A DNA stretch of 64,000 nt from Bacteroidales bacterium. Its GTDB lineage: Bacteria; Bacteroidota; Bacteroidia; Bacteroidales; Tenuifilaceae. The stretch spans positions 1 through 64,000 of the forward strand of contig JAFGDZ010000003.1 in NCBI GenBank assembly GCA_016931855.1, read 5' to 3'. Position 1 is the stretch's first letter; every line of letters begins with the position of its first letter. Position numbers and translations under genes: made by a program. The notes under the pieces were generated by a model. The model ran no database searches. It was not told where the DNA came from and was given only the letters and a program-made list of their open reading frames with translations. Shown piece by piece: positions 51,711 through 60,581 of the stretch.

Positions 51711-52397
51711 ATGCAAACATCCGATATATTAAATAGACTTTATGCTTATTTTCAGGTAGATAGTTCCGCTAAACTTGCGGAAAAACTTGGAGTACTCCCT
51801 TCAACTATATCGAATTGGAAGAAAAGAAACAGCATAGATTGGGAGTTAATATTCACAAAATGTAAAGATGCTGATTTAAATTGGCTTGTTTTGGGTTATG
51901 AAAAAAACCAATATGGGTCGTTTTGTGAAATTATAGCTGAGCCGCTTAATATTTTTTGGGGTGAAAGGGACGGCAAAAGAACACAACGGGTTCCTTTGTA
52001 TAGAATAGAAGCAGCGGCGGGGATTGTTTCCGTTTTTGAGACGCTGCAGAAGCAAACGCCAGTTGATTACTTGTCAATACCCAATTTACCTAAGTGCGAT
52101 GGAGCTGTTTACGTTACAGGGGATTCTATGTATCCTTTGTTAAAAAGCGGAGATATAATAGTGTATAAAGTGCTTCATGATATATCCAACATCTTTTGGG
52201 GCGAGATGTACTTGTTATCTATAGTTCACAATGGAGATTCTTATATTACGGTTAAGTATGTTCAAAAGTCAGAACAAGAAGGGTATGTTAAACTAGTCAG
52301 CCAAAACCAACATCACCAAGAAAAAGAACTACCCATTGATTCTATTCGATTTGCAGCATTAGTTAAAGCCTCTGTCCGAATAAACAGCATGGGCTAA
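51711..52397 (+). CDS. Phage repressor with S24 (LexA-type) autocleavage domain
   Basis: The 228-residue protein has an N-terminal CI-type HTH (SSAKLAEKLGVLPSTISNWKKRN) and a C-terminal S24 domain: cleavage site AAAG (101-104), Ser139 in GDSMYPLL, Lys182 in VKYV. RecA-stimulated self-cleavage would cause induction, in contrast to the temperature-sensitive Mu Repc. It is divergent from the early operon. Confidence 0.9.
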   Translation: MQTSDILNRLYAYFQVDSSAKLAEKLGVLPSTISNWKKRNSIDWELIFTKCKDADLNWLVLGYEKNQYGSFCEIIAEPLNIFWGERDGKRTQRVPLYRIEAAAGIVSVFETLQKQTPVDYLSIPNLPKCDGAVYVTGDSMYPLLKSGDIIVYKVLHDISNIFWGEMYLLSIVHNGDSYITVKYVQKSEQEGYVKLVSQNQHHQEKELPIDSIRFAALVKASVRINSMG

Positions 52398-52421
52398 AAA
52401 AGTGCTTTTTTTGCTGTTTTG

Positions 52422-52441
52422 TTGCCTTTTCTTAAAGGCAA
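52422..52441. other. Small inverted repeat after the repressor gene
   Basis: TTGCCTTT/AAAGGCAA with a 4-base loop. It lacks a T-run; could stop or protect the repressor message. Confidence 0.35.
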
Positions 52442-52490
52442 TAATACCCCACGATAACAACAAAACTATATTTACATGGCATAAATAAAA

Positions 52491-52546
52491 AATCGTGCAA
52501 ATACCAAATTTGCACGATTCGATTAGAAAAATTTGCACGATTCAAA
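52491..52546 (-). repeat. Phage left-end transposase-site cluster
   Basis: Three related sites carry the core GCACGATT: the terminal one (GCACGATTCAAA, 52535-52546), a second in the same orientation (52508-52520) and a third in opposite orientation (AATCGTGCAAAT, 52491-52502). The terminal one equals, inverted, the 12-mer at 18135-18146. Three left sites and fewer right sites is the Mu-like asymmetry. Confidence 0.7.
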
Positions 52547-52684
52547 ATCCCAAATACACAAAGGCATGAACCAGATTTTACACTAAAATCAAACAGAATA
52601 ACATGGATCCCTGCGCGAGGGTGTTTTCAGAGTTCAAACAAGATAATCTAAAGGTGCCACAGGGAATCCATGTATTCTATTTAC
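52547..52684. other. Host sequence between phage end and the SusCD lipoprotein gene, with a long stem-loop
   Basis: Bases 52595-52613 and 52660-52678 pair over 18 bp with one bulge on each side, enclosing a 46-base loop. On the minus strand this 84-base stem-loop begins 6 bases after the lipoprotein stop codon. It may be an intercistronic processing/stability structure or a small MITE-like palindrome. No T-run, so not a clear terminator. Confidence 0.6.
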
Positions 52685-53584
52685 CTAAAACTGAAACTTA
52701 AGCGTGAATAAGTAGTTATGCGCCCACGATGTATTGGTTACCGTATAAGGCAGTTCCAAGTATCGCCCGCACACGTCAATGGTTAGCGGCTCATTGTTAA
52801 CCTCTTTAACAAATACGCCCCAAGCATCGGCGTTATTCTCTTCGAAAACCTTATCGGGTGCCAGAGAATATGTTGGCGCAGCTGGATTGGATAAGTTAAT
52901 GGTTACCCTAACTGGGAGGAATGTAATTTCGCTCTCGCTGCTGTACCAGCTATTGCTACCAGAGTTTAGAGCCTGAGCATACCAGAAACCCTTAACGGTG
53001 AATACAAACACACCATTATTCTCTGATACAAACTCCCACTCGCACTTACTCTCGGCATCTTTCCACCAACCACCGGTTGTGGCATCCTCTAGTCCAGTTA
53101 TTTTTCCAGAGAACAGCTCAGGCTTTAACGCACAATCATCCTCCTTAATGGTTACAGTGCACTTGGCAAACTTGGCATCGGGACCAGGTACACCAATCCT
53201 ATAGTTCTTTGAGTTTGACACAATGGCCACCTCAATTACCTTATCGCCAGTTTCGGCTAAATCGTCAACAGGAGCAATTTGGATATACTTTACTCCCTCC
53301 TCGGGCAAAAAGGTTAGCGTTGTGCTTGAGTTTAGTACAGTAAAGTTCACCCCTTCGGTAGCACCCACTTTCCCCTCAACGGAGAAGGTAACGGTAACCT
53401 CTTCGGTTCGCTTATCGGAAACCATAACGGGGATACTAATAACTTTGGCATTCTCTTTCTCCGAAACCGATTCCGAATTAAAGGAAACAAAAAAGTCACC
53501 AGTGTACGAATGATCCATATCCTCACAGCCAAAAAGCATTGAGGCTAACAATAGCATTGAAATATATTTGAGTGTTTTCATCAT
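52685..53584 (-). CDS. Calx-beta-containing surface lipoprotein, third gene of the SusCD locus
   Basis: The 299-residue lipoprotein has signal peptide and lipobox LFGC (Cys20). An N-terminal Calx-beta-like domain (SFNSESVSEKENAKVISIPVMVS...GVNFTVLNSSTTLTFLPEEGVKYIQI) is followed by a beta-rich C-terminal domain with GGWWKDAESKCEWEFVSENNGVFVFTVKG. It is in the SusE/F place, likely a ligand-binding surface protein. It has 10 bases between its start and the SusD stop. Confidence 0.83.
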   Translation of the reverse strand: MMKTLKYISMLLLASMLFGCEDMDHSYTGDFFVSFNSESVSEKENAKVISIPVMVSDKRTEEVTVTFSVEGKVGATEGVNFTVLNSSTTLTFLPEEGVKYIQIAPVDDLAETGDKVIEVAIVSNSKNYRIGVPGPDAKFAKCTVTIKEDDCALKPELFSGKITGLEDATTGGWWKDAESKCEWEFVSENNGVFVFTVKGFWYAQALNSGSNSWYSSESEITFLPVRVTINLSNPAAPTYSLAPDKVFEENNADAWGVFVKEVNNEPLTIDVCGRYLELPYTVTNTSWAHNYLFTLKFQF

Positions 53585-53593
53585 CGTTCTGGT

Positions 53594-55018
53594 TTAAAAT
53601 CCAACATTCTGTTCAATATTCTTGTTGCGTTGAATCTCGGCAGCAGGAATAGGAAATATGTACAAGTGGCTAGGGTATGCAACCTTAGGTGTAATGCTAT
53701 TGCTCCTAACATTATCCTTCTTGCTACGGGCTAAGTCAAATACCCTATGCCCCTCGCAAGCAAGTTCCTTTCTTCTTTCAAGAGTAATGCTTACCGAGTT
53801 TATGGGAACACTAGCTAGCCCACGGGTTTGGCGCAACTCGTTAAATCGGGTTTGAGCCTGCGCTGGATCTACGTACATGTTAGCCTCGGCGCTGATTAGG
53901 TACATCTCGGCCACCCTTAACACCTTAATGTTATTCTCGTATGGGCTGGTGTTCTTTTGCTTTGGAAGGAATTTTTTAACCCTAATCTCACCGTTCACAT
54001 CGGTGTAGTACAGATTTTTCCTAAGATCATTATTGTCAAACAGGTTAAACAATTCGGGCTGAACTATTAAATCGCTATAGGGGAAATCTGTTCCAATATT
54101 GAATAGGCTTCCAAGGCTTTCGTTACCAGGAAAGTAGTCTTCGGTGCTAATGGATGGTAGCTGAAAAATAGTTTCATCTCCGTCATCTTTCACCCAAAAA
54201 TCAACTACATCATCGTTCTCAGAAAGTGGGTATTCACCAGATGCGATAACCTCCTCGGCATACTTAGCGGCATTGGCCCAATCCTCCTTGTATAGGTAAA
54301 CCCTTGCCAAAAGGGCTTTAACTGCATTAGCCGTGGCAAACGCCCTTCCCTTATCAAAAGTAATAAGCTTTTCGGCACGGGTTAAATCAGCAATAACCTG
54401 ATCGTAAACCTCTTTAACCGTATTACGAGCAGGGAAGCTAGTAATATCGTGCTTGGTTATAACGGGTACTCCAAGGTGGCCGCCTTGACCATTGGCACCC
54501 AGAGCCAGCGCGGCATCGGTAAAGGTGTAGTGATGAGCAAAGCTACGGCATAGATCGAAATGGCACAGCGCGCGAATAAAAAGCGCCTCGCCCAAAAGCT
54601 GATCGACCTGCGCGTCGGTTGCCGATCCCCTATCAAAATCACCCTTATCAATGGTGTTGATTACCTGACAAGCAGAGTTAATTATGGAGTAAGGGCGAGT
54701 CCATAGGCCAGAGTAGTAGCCAACGCTTGGCCCCATGGTTAGGTCAAACTCCTGAATGTACCGTGAAGAACTTTTCACTGATGATCGGCCAACATTATCG
54801 GCCATAACATCACCAGATATAATTAGCTGTGCACCATAGTAACTACTAGAGCGAAGAGGAGCATAAAGCCCGTTTGTTGCTTTGCTCAGGTTGGCGTACG
54901 AGCCAAGTGCAAGCTCATTGCTTATGGCATCGTACGGATCGGTTTCTAGAAAATCCTTGCAGCTTGTAGCACATACAGCCAAAAGTGCAACCGCAATATA
55001 TTTATGTAATGATTTCAT
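53594..55018 (-). CDS. SusD/RagB family outer-membrane lipoprotein
   Basis: The 474-residue protein has lipobox ATSC (Cys20), DPYDAISNELALGSYANLSKATNGLYAPL at the N-terminus, TPR-like helices (LGEALFIRALCHFDLCRSFAHHY), and the conserved C-terminal RRKELACEGHRVFDLAR and HLYIFPIPAAEIQRNKN. It is the lid of the SusC channel and binds the ligand at the cell surface. It lies 12 bases downstream of the SusC gene. Confidence 0.95.
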   Translation of the reverse strand: MKSLHKYIAVALLAVCATSCKDFLETDPYDAISNELALGSYANLSKATNGLYAPLRSSSYYGAQLIISGDVMADNVGRSSVKSSSRYIQEFDLTMGPSVGYYSGLWTRPYSIINSACQVINTIDKGDFDRGSATDAQVDQLLGEALFIRALCHFDLCRSFAHHYTFTDAALALGANGQGGHLGVPVITKHDITSFPARNTVKEVYDQVIADLTRAEKLITFDKGRAFATANAVKALLARVYLYKEDWANAAKYAEEVIASGEYPLSENDDVVDFWVKDDGDETIFQLPSISTEDYFPGNESLGSLFNIGTDFPYSDLIVQPELFNLFDNNDLRKNLYYTDVNGEIRVKKFLPKQKNTSPYENNIKVLRVAEMYLISAEANMYVDPAQAQTRFNELRQTRGLASVPINSVSITLERRKELACEGHRVFDLARSKKDNVRSNSITPKVAYPSHLYIFPIPAAEIQRNKNIEQNVGF

Positions 55019-55030
55019 TTGGTTCAGGTT

Positions 55031-58000
55031 TTAGAAAGATATATCGACACCTAAAGAGAATGACCGAGTAGCAGGGTAGGTAAATGTTCCTGTACCCCAA
55101 GCGCTTCGCTCAACATCAAGTCCATTTACCGATGCTAGAGTCCACAGGTTATTTCCCTTTGCATACACAGTTAGCCTACTCACATTAACCCTCTTGGTAA
55201 GGGCCGAAGGAAGTGTATAAGAGAGGGTAACATACTTTAACCGCAGGTACGATCCATCGTCAACCCAACGGGAGCAGCTCCAATCGTAGGCACCAGTTGC
55301 GTTGTTAACCATTGGCTTTGGAGTGTCTGTAATATCTCCAGGCTTTTGCCAACGATTAAGCTGATTCTCGTTCGCATTTGATCCCCAGTTATTCCCATCG
55401 TGCTCAGAGTAGCGACGCTCATTGTAAATAGCCTCATTACCATACATAAAGTAAAACATGAAATCGAGGGCAATCCCCTTCCACGATAGGTTGTTGGTTA
55501 CACTACCAAAGAAATCGGGCTCAGGGCTACCCACATTATACCTAGCTGCACTGCCATAATCAAAGGTGATATTTCCCTTTGCATCGTACCACATGGGCAT
55601 TCCGTTGGCAGGGTTTACTCCAGCATACTTGTACATCCAGTACTCGGCATACTTACCTCCCACTCGCTGACGATAGGTTGAGCTACCCACATACTCAGAA
55701 CCACCCAAGTCAAGAATCTCACTTGATGGAAGAGAAACGTTGATACCAGTTGACCACTTAAGCTCACCATTTAGGTTTACCGTATTAATGGCTATCTCCC
55801 AACCTGTGTTGCGTAGCGATCCTACGTTTGTCATAATGCTACCAAAGCCCGATGTGTAGGAAAGCTCCTTGCTAAGCAGCATGTCCGATGTTTTATTATT
55901 GTAGTACTCAATTGTACCGGTAATGCGGTTGTTTAGAATGGCGTAATCAATAGCCACATCAAACGATGCTGTTTTTTCCCAGCGCAAATCGGGGTTAGCA
56001 ATGGTATTGGGTTGCAAACCACTACCACCAGCGTATGATACCGATGAGTAGTTACCCTTTGACTGGTACCAGCCTATATCGCTATTACCCGTTGTACCAT
56101 AGCTTAAGCGTAACTTTAAATCGTTGATCTGATCAACCTTAAAGAACTCTTCCTGTGATATTCGCCAGCTAGCCGAGGCGGAGCCAAATACGCCATACTT
56201 ATGGTTCGCGCCAAACACAGAGGCACCGTCACGACGAACACTAGCCTGCAAGTAGTAGCGGCTATTGTATGAGTACGAAGCAAATCCGAACAGGGAGAAA
56301 CGAGTCAGATCCGATGGGTTACCGCCAATAAACTGGCCATCGGCAACAAGCGAGGTTAGGTACGGAAGCTCATGGGTAGTCCCCTTTCCGCCACCACTTA
56401 TGTAGCTATACTTATCCTTTGTAGCCTCTTGTCCGGCAATAACGCTAACCGAGTGCTTTTCTGCAAAAACCTTAGTAAAGGTTAGCAGGTTAGAGCTGGT
56501 AAGGCTAGTCATAAACCTATGGCTTTCCCAAACCGAGCCCTGATCGCCGGCATAAATTAACGCACGTGGATCCTGAAACTCATAGTTTTTGGTATAGCCA
56601 TAGTCTAAACCAAAGGTTGATTTGGCCTCAACCATATCAAAGAACTTATAGCTAACATAGGCCGATGATAGCGCCTTTGTGTAGTTCTGATACTTATCCT
56701 GGTACTTCTCAACAACAAAGGGGTTGTAGTTTCCGTGAATTCCTTTTAGATCCTGATTAACGGTTCCATCTGCATTAAAAGGCGCGTAGTACGAAGGAAT
56801 TACCATTGCGGCAAACACAGGATTTTCCCAAGGAAGCACACCATCAGAGTTATCCAAAACAAAGTTTTGGGTTGAGAATGAGCCACTAGTTTTTGCTCCA
56901 ACCTTAAACTTATTATCCTTTGAAGTATGATCAAGCTTAGCGGTTCCTGTGTAGCGCTTAAAACCAAAATTCATAATGGCACCATCGTTATTGTGGTATC
57001 CACCAGAAACAAAGAACCTGTTCTTGCTATCGCCTCCAGTTACAGAAACATTCAGGTTCTCCATTTTACCAGAGCGGCTAATCTCATCCCACCAGTTTGT
57101 ATTGGTGTTTGCAAGCGCATCGGGAAGGTAGTATTCACTAGTTGGGTTTGTCCAATCAAACTTACTGCTACCAGTCATCTGGTAGGAGTTCTGAACCGCC
57201 TCACGCTGAAGCATAAGTAACTGCTGAGAGTTCAGCATTTTGATTCCATCGTTATTTACAACAGAAACGCCATTTTCATAAGATACATCAATCTTTGTTT
57301 CGCCATCGGCGCCAGATTTGGTCTCAATAATAACAACACCATTGGCAGCACGAGCACCATAAATGGCCGTAGCACCCGCATCCTTTAGAATGGTCATGCT
57401 TTTGATATCGTTGGGGTTTAACGATGAAAGCACGCTAAAAGACTGAGCCGCACCTGTAGTTCCCGAAACAACCGGAACACCATCAATAACATACAACGGT
57501 TCTGTTCCCGCATTTATTGATGAAGCACCACGAATGCTAATGCTTGCAGCGCTACCAGGGTTTCCTCTTGAGCTAGATACTAGCACACCAGGGGCATTTC
57601 CCTGAAGCAGCTTCTCTACGTTAGAATCGGATACCTTTGTAAGCTTCTCGGCCGATACCGTTGATACCGAACTAGTAAGCGCCTCTTTGCGCTGTACGCT
57701 ATAGCCCACAACCACAACCTCATCAAGTTCTTTGGAATCGGCAAACATGGTTACTTCAACAAAGGTTTTTCCTTTGATATCAACATCCTGGGTAACCATA
57801 CCAACAAAGGTAAACCTAAGGCCAGTAGCATCGGAAGGTACCATAAGCTGGAACTTACCATCAAAATCAGTTGATGCTCCGCTTGTTTTTCCCGATGGGG
57901 AAATAGCAATAACGTTAACACCCGGAAGTGTTGAGTTGTCGTCTGCTGAACGAACAATACCAGAGACCATCCGATCTTGGGCGAAAAGGTGACTCGACAC

Positions 58001-58048
58001 CAAAAGAAGGGGGACGATCAGTAGTACATAAAGAAATTTTTGTCTCAT
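55031..58048 (-). CDS. SusC/RagA TonB-dependent outer-membrane transporter
   Basis: The 1005-residue protein starts at ATG 58048, which opens a signal peptide (MRQKFLYVLLIVPLLLVSSHLFAQ). It has an N-terminal carboxypeptidase-D-like domain (VSGIVRSADDNSTLPGVNVIA), a TonB-box-like DEVVVVGYSVQRKEALTSSVS, a plug (SISIRGASSINAGTEPLYVIDGVPV) and a 22-strand barrel ending in aromatic SFSLGVDISF. It imports oligomers with energy from TonB. Given adjacent protease genes across the phage, the substrate may be peptide rather than glycan. No glycoside hydrolase is nearby. Confidence 0.95.
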   Translation of the reverse strand: MRQKFLYVLLIVPLLLVSSHLFAQDRMVSGIVRSADDNSTLPGVNVIAISPSGKTSGASTDFDGKFQLMVPSDATGLRFTFVGMVTQDVDIKGKTFVEVTMFADSKELDEVVVVGYSVQRKEALTSSVSTVSAEKLTKVSDSNVEKLLQGNAPGVLVSSSRGNPGSAASISIRGASSINAGTEPLYVIDGVPVVSGTTGAAQSFSVLSSLNPNDIKSMTILKDAGATAIYGARAANGVVIIETKSGADGETKIDVSYENGVSVVNNDGIKMLNSQQLLMLQREAVQNSYQMTGSSKFDWTNPTSEYYLPDALANTNTNWWDEISRSGKMENLNVSVTGGDSKNRFFVSGGYHNNDGAIMNFGFKRYTGTAKLDHTSKDNKFKVGAKTSGSFSTQNFVLDNSDGVLPWENPVFAAMVIPSYYAPFNADGTVNQDLKGIHGNYNPFVVEKYQDKYQNYTKALSSAYVSYKFFDMVEAKSTFGLDYGYTKNYEFQDPRALIYAGDQGSVWESHRFMTSLTSSNLLTFTKVFAEKHSVSVIAGQEATKDKYSYISGGGKGTTHELPYLTSLVADGQFIGGNPSDLTRFSLFGFASYSYNSRYYLQASVRRDGASVFGANHKYGVFGSASASWRISQEEFFKVDQINDLKLRLSYGTTGNSDIGWYQSKGNYSSVSYAGGSGLQPNTIANPDLRWEKTASFDVAIDYAILNNRITGTIEYYNNKTSDMLLSKELSYTSGFGSIMTNVGSLRNTGWEIAINTVNLNGELKWSTGINVSLPSSEILDLGGSEYVGSSTYRQRVGGKYAEYWMYKYAGVNPANGMPMWYDAKGNITFDYGSAARYNVGSPEPDFFGSVTNNLSWKGIALDFMFYFMYGNEAIYNERRYSEHDGNNWGSNANENQLNRWQKPGDITDTPKPMVNNATGAYDWSCSRWVDDGSYLRLKYVTLSYTLPSALTKRVNVSRLTVYAKGNNLWTLASVNGLDVERSAWGTGTFTYPATRSFSLGVDISF

Positions 58049-58148
58049 ACGTTTAGGGTTAATATGAAGGTTTTTGGGGGCAGAAAAATGCCTTACCCGA
58101 AAGTATCCTTGCAACCTAATTAGCCCTAATAAAAGGTAGTCACTACAA

Positions 58149-58178
58149 CGGTACACATACCAAAAAACAGCGGTACAC
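58149..58178 (-). promoter_or_regulatory. Direct repeats upstream of SusC
   Basis: CGGTACAC occurs at 58149-58156 and again at 58171-58178, in the same orientation with 22-base (two-turn) period, 101-130 bases before the SusC start. Spacing and place fit a dimeric regulator or a two-component response regulator site. Confidence 0.45.
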
Positions 58179-58301
58179 CAGAACGTATAAAACTATGTAT
58201 CTTTAACTTAAAGTTTAAAAAAGAGTTTAAAATACCATTGAGATATAGCTCCAAAAAGTGAGTTTTTTGTGCAAGCCACATTGCATTGCAACAGTTCAAC
58301 C

Positions 58302-59933
58302 CTAAAACTGAGCAATAAATGATGCCAGTTCAACAGAGGTGCTATCAATTCCGAACTTTTTTCGCAGCCGTTTCCGCGCAACCTCTGTGCTATTAACCGG
58401 CTGATGGGTTAATGCAGCAATATCCTTACAGTTCATCCCCATTCTAATAAAAGCGCAAAGCCGCAAATCGTTGGGCGTTAGCACAGGATATGCAGCGTTC
58501 AGCTTCTGGTAAAACTCGGGGTATATCTGAGCAAACCGCACCTCAAACTCTTTAATCACATTTTCATGCGATTTTGCTCTAAGCTCCTGTATTACACCCT
58601 CAATTACTGGCTGGTTGTTCTTTTTCAGATTTGGAAGTATTAACCGCAACTTATCTATAACCTGCTTAACCAGCTCATTGCGCTCCAAAAGATTCATTGT
58701 AGTTACAACAATCTCTCGTTTTTTTGACTCCAGCTGCTCTTGCAACATCTTAGACTCCACCTCAAACTTCTCCATTCTTAGGCGTTCCTGCTTTTGCTTG
58801 CTCACAAAAATAATCCCATAAATAACGGAGCTGATTATAGCAACCGCCATAGTTACAATAAGTAGCCACAGCCTACGACGGGCTGTACGCTCTAGGTTAA
58901 GAGACTCCAACTTCTTTTCCGCAGCCAGCTTCTCGTGAAGATGCTGCAGCTCTAGGTACTTCATCTTACTCGCATTGCTTGACTCACCCAAAGAATCTAA
59001 ATAGCAGTTATAGGCCGTTTTATACTCAAAAGCCTCCTTGTAACTGCCCCTCCTAGCATAAACCTCGGCAAGCGATTTGGCTACATCCTTACTATAGAAC
59101 CAGAATTTATTTTTTATCGATATGGAATATGCCCTTATTAAATAGATTGATGCGGAGTCCAAGTTACCCACCCACAACCAGTAATCGCCAAAGTTATTGT
59201 ACACTAACGCCGTTGCCCAATTATCGTTTGCCATTGGCAACGTATTAATGGCTTCACGAAAATGATCGAGAGCAAGAGAATCCTTCAAATGCTTATACAG
59301 TAAATTCGCAATGTTATTATGCGAAACGGCAATGTCAACATAATCGCCTACGGATTTGTGAAGACTTAGGCCCTTATCATAGTAGAACCTAGCGTTTGCA
59401 ACATCCCCCCTAGACTCGGCAATATTCCCAAGATTAGTGTAGATATTCCCCAAGCCCTGCTGATCATCCAAATCCTGATAAACACTAGCACTTTGCTGAT
59501 AGTAGCCATCGGCTTTATCATAATCCTGTACCGAATAGTATATATTACCCAAATAGTTATAGCTCCAGGCAACATCTCGCTTGTAGTTTAAGGAATCATC
59601 AAAATGCACCTTGGTTAATAGAACAACAATGGCATCCTTAAAATTATTAAGGCTATAGTACCTATAGGCCAACGCAGCCAATGCTTTAGAGTAGTTGCTA
59701 GCGCTTGCCGATTTTTGTGCTATCTCTACAGCCATTTTTGCAAACTCAACCGATGTGCCCTCATTTGATTTAGCATATTGATTAGAGAGGGATAGTAAGA
59801 AATCAACGCGCTCATCCACATCAACAAACTTGGCCAACTTATTTGCAATTGTATCATTAGCATTACCAATGTCAGCAGCAAAAACATTAGCCGCAACAAA
59901 TACTTGAAGTAAAAGCAAAGCAATCCTCTTCAT
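58302..59933 (-). CDS. TPR-repeat regulator with transmembrane helix and LuxR-type HTH
   Basis: The 543-residue protein has a signal peptide (..ALLLLQVFVAANVFA), several TPR units (RDVAWSYNYLGNIYYSVQDYDKAD, QGLGNIYTNLGNIAESRGD, and so on) to about residue 330, a transmembrane helix near 350-375 (RRLWLLIVTMAVAIISSVIYGIIFV), coiled coil, and C-terminal LTPNDLRLCAFIRMGMNCKDIAALTHQPVNSTEVARKRLRKKFGI, a LuxR-type HTH. A membrane-bound TPR sensor with DNA-binding end is common in Bacteroidota. It is immediately upstream of SusC on the same strand and may control it. Confidence 0.85.
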   Translation of the reverse strand: MKRIALLLLQVFVAANVFAADIGNANDTIANKLAKFVDVDERVDFLLSLSNQYAKSNEGTSVEFAKMAVEIAQKSASASNYSKALAALAYRYYSLNNFKDAIVVLLTKVHFDDSLNYKRDVAWSYNYLGNIYYSVQDYDKADGYYQQSASVYQDLDDQQGLGNIYTNLGNIAESRGDVANARFYYDKGLSLHKSVGDYVDIAVSHNNIANLLYKHLKDSLALDHFREAINTLPMANDNWATALVYNNFGDYWLWVGNLDSASIYLIRAYSISIKNKFWFYSKDVAKSLAEVYARRGSYKEAFEYKTAYNCYLDSLGESSNASKMKYLELQHLHEKLAAEKKLESLNLERTARRRLWLLIVTMAVAIISSVIYGIIFVSKQKQERLRMEKFEVESKMLQEQLESKKREIVVTTMNLLERNELVKQVIDKLRLILPNLKKNNQPVIEGVIQELRAKSHENVIKEFEVRFAQIYPEFYQKLNAAYPVLTPNDLRLCAFIRMGMNCKDIAALTHQPVNSTEVARKRLRKKFGIDSTSVELASFIAQF

Positions 59934-60120
59934 AACAAAACCAGTAGTGATTACAACAGGATAAACAATGATAATGAAACAAACCCAACAGCTAAATTAA
60001 CCCGTTCTATTCCAACAAGAAGAGAGAGTCACAAAGTAGCATATAAGATTCCAGCAATGAAAAAGAGTAGGTATTCAGCAGAGGTAGAGGCAGCAAGCCT
60101 CATTCATGATTTGTATAGGA

Positions 60121-60170
60121 CTCAGCATATCCAGCAAGAGAAAAGTCCCTTGCCGTTATTGTGGTAAAGA
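60121..60170 (+). repeat. Dispersed intergenic repeat, copy 2
   Basis: Matches 14861-14910 at 42 of 50 bases. No open frame. Confidence 0.6.
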
Positions 60171-60500
60171 GTGGATATTGATCTATGCTCCATGCTCATT
60201 ATTGCAATACAAACTGCCACAAATTAAAAAGCTTATTTCAACCAAAACATGACAATAGTCATATCAACCCGCATGAAACATAAACAGGTTAACAAAACAT
60301 CAGAATTGGACTCAAGCAAATCAAAACTCATAATACAAGTAGATTACACAGATAACACTCTAGGACTGCAACTCTTTTACGCTAGATTCAGGGCTCCTCA
60401 ATAACTATCTTGAAATAATTAAAAATTTTGCACTACTTATATCACTGTATTTATGACACTTGCACAACCACAACGCACTTTACACGCTCATTTTTATTTT

Positions 60501-60546
60501 ATATCGCTTGCGATATTGTTTTTAATTCATACATTTGTATCGCAAA
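60501..60546 (+). promoter_or_regulatory. ohr promoter with operator-like elements
   Basis: A -7 box TACATTTG (60530-60537) overlaps TTTG-TATCG-CAAA (60534-60546), nearly the same as the palindrome before the ohrR gene. ATATCGC-TT-GCGATAT (60501-60516) covers the -33 area. OhrR binding over the start region would give peroxide-inducible expression. Confidence 0.6.
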
Positions 60547-60581
60547 CGACATACATTTACAAACACAAAACAATATAAACG

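Larger units (their letters stand above)
18135..52546 (-). mobile_element. Complete Mu-like transposable prophage, about 34.4 kb
   Basis: The limits are set by the inverted 12-mer TTTGAATCGTGC at 18135-18146 and its complement at 52535-52546; the exact termini may lie a few bases further out. Inside are the full Mu set: S24 repressor, MuA-like transposase, MuB-like ATPase, GemA-like protein, DUF3164, terminase, DUF935 portal, MuF, gpG, protease, capsid, sheath, tube, tape measure, baseplate, lysis and fibre genes. It is reversed in the window: the repressor (left) end is at high coordinates. No frameshift or nonsense disruption was seen in an essential gene, so it may be active. Confidence 0.9.
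59934..60581. other. 648-base intergenic region with repeat copy and ohr promoter
   Basis: No coding sequence. Contains repeat copy 2 (60121-60170), the perfect inverted repeat ATATCGC-TT-GCGATAT (60501-60516), and the ohr promoter/operator at 60530-60546. Confidence 0.6.

Noticed and set aside
42457-52397. A Mor/C-type late activator gene
   Set aside because: No early protein shows a clear Mor/C pattern; the antirepressor-like proteins are only positional candidates.
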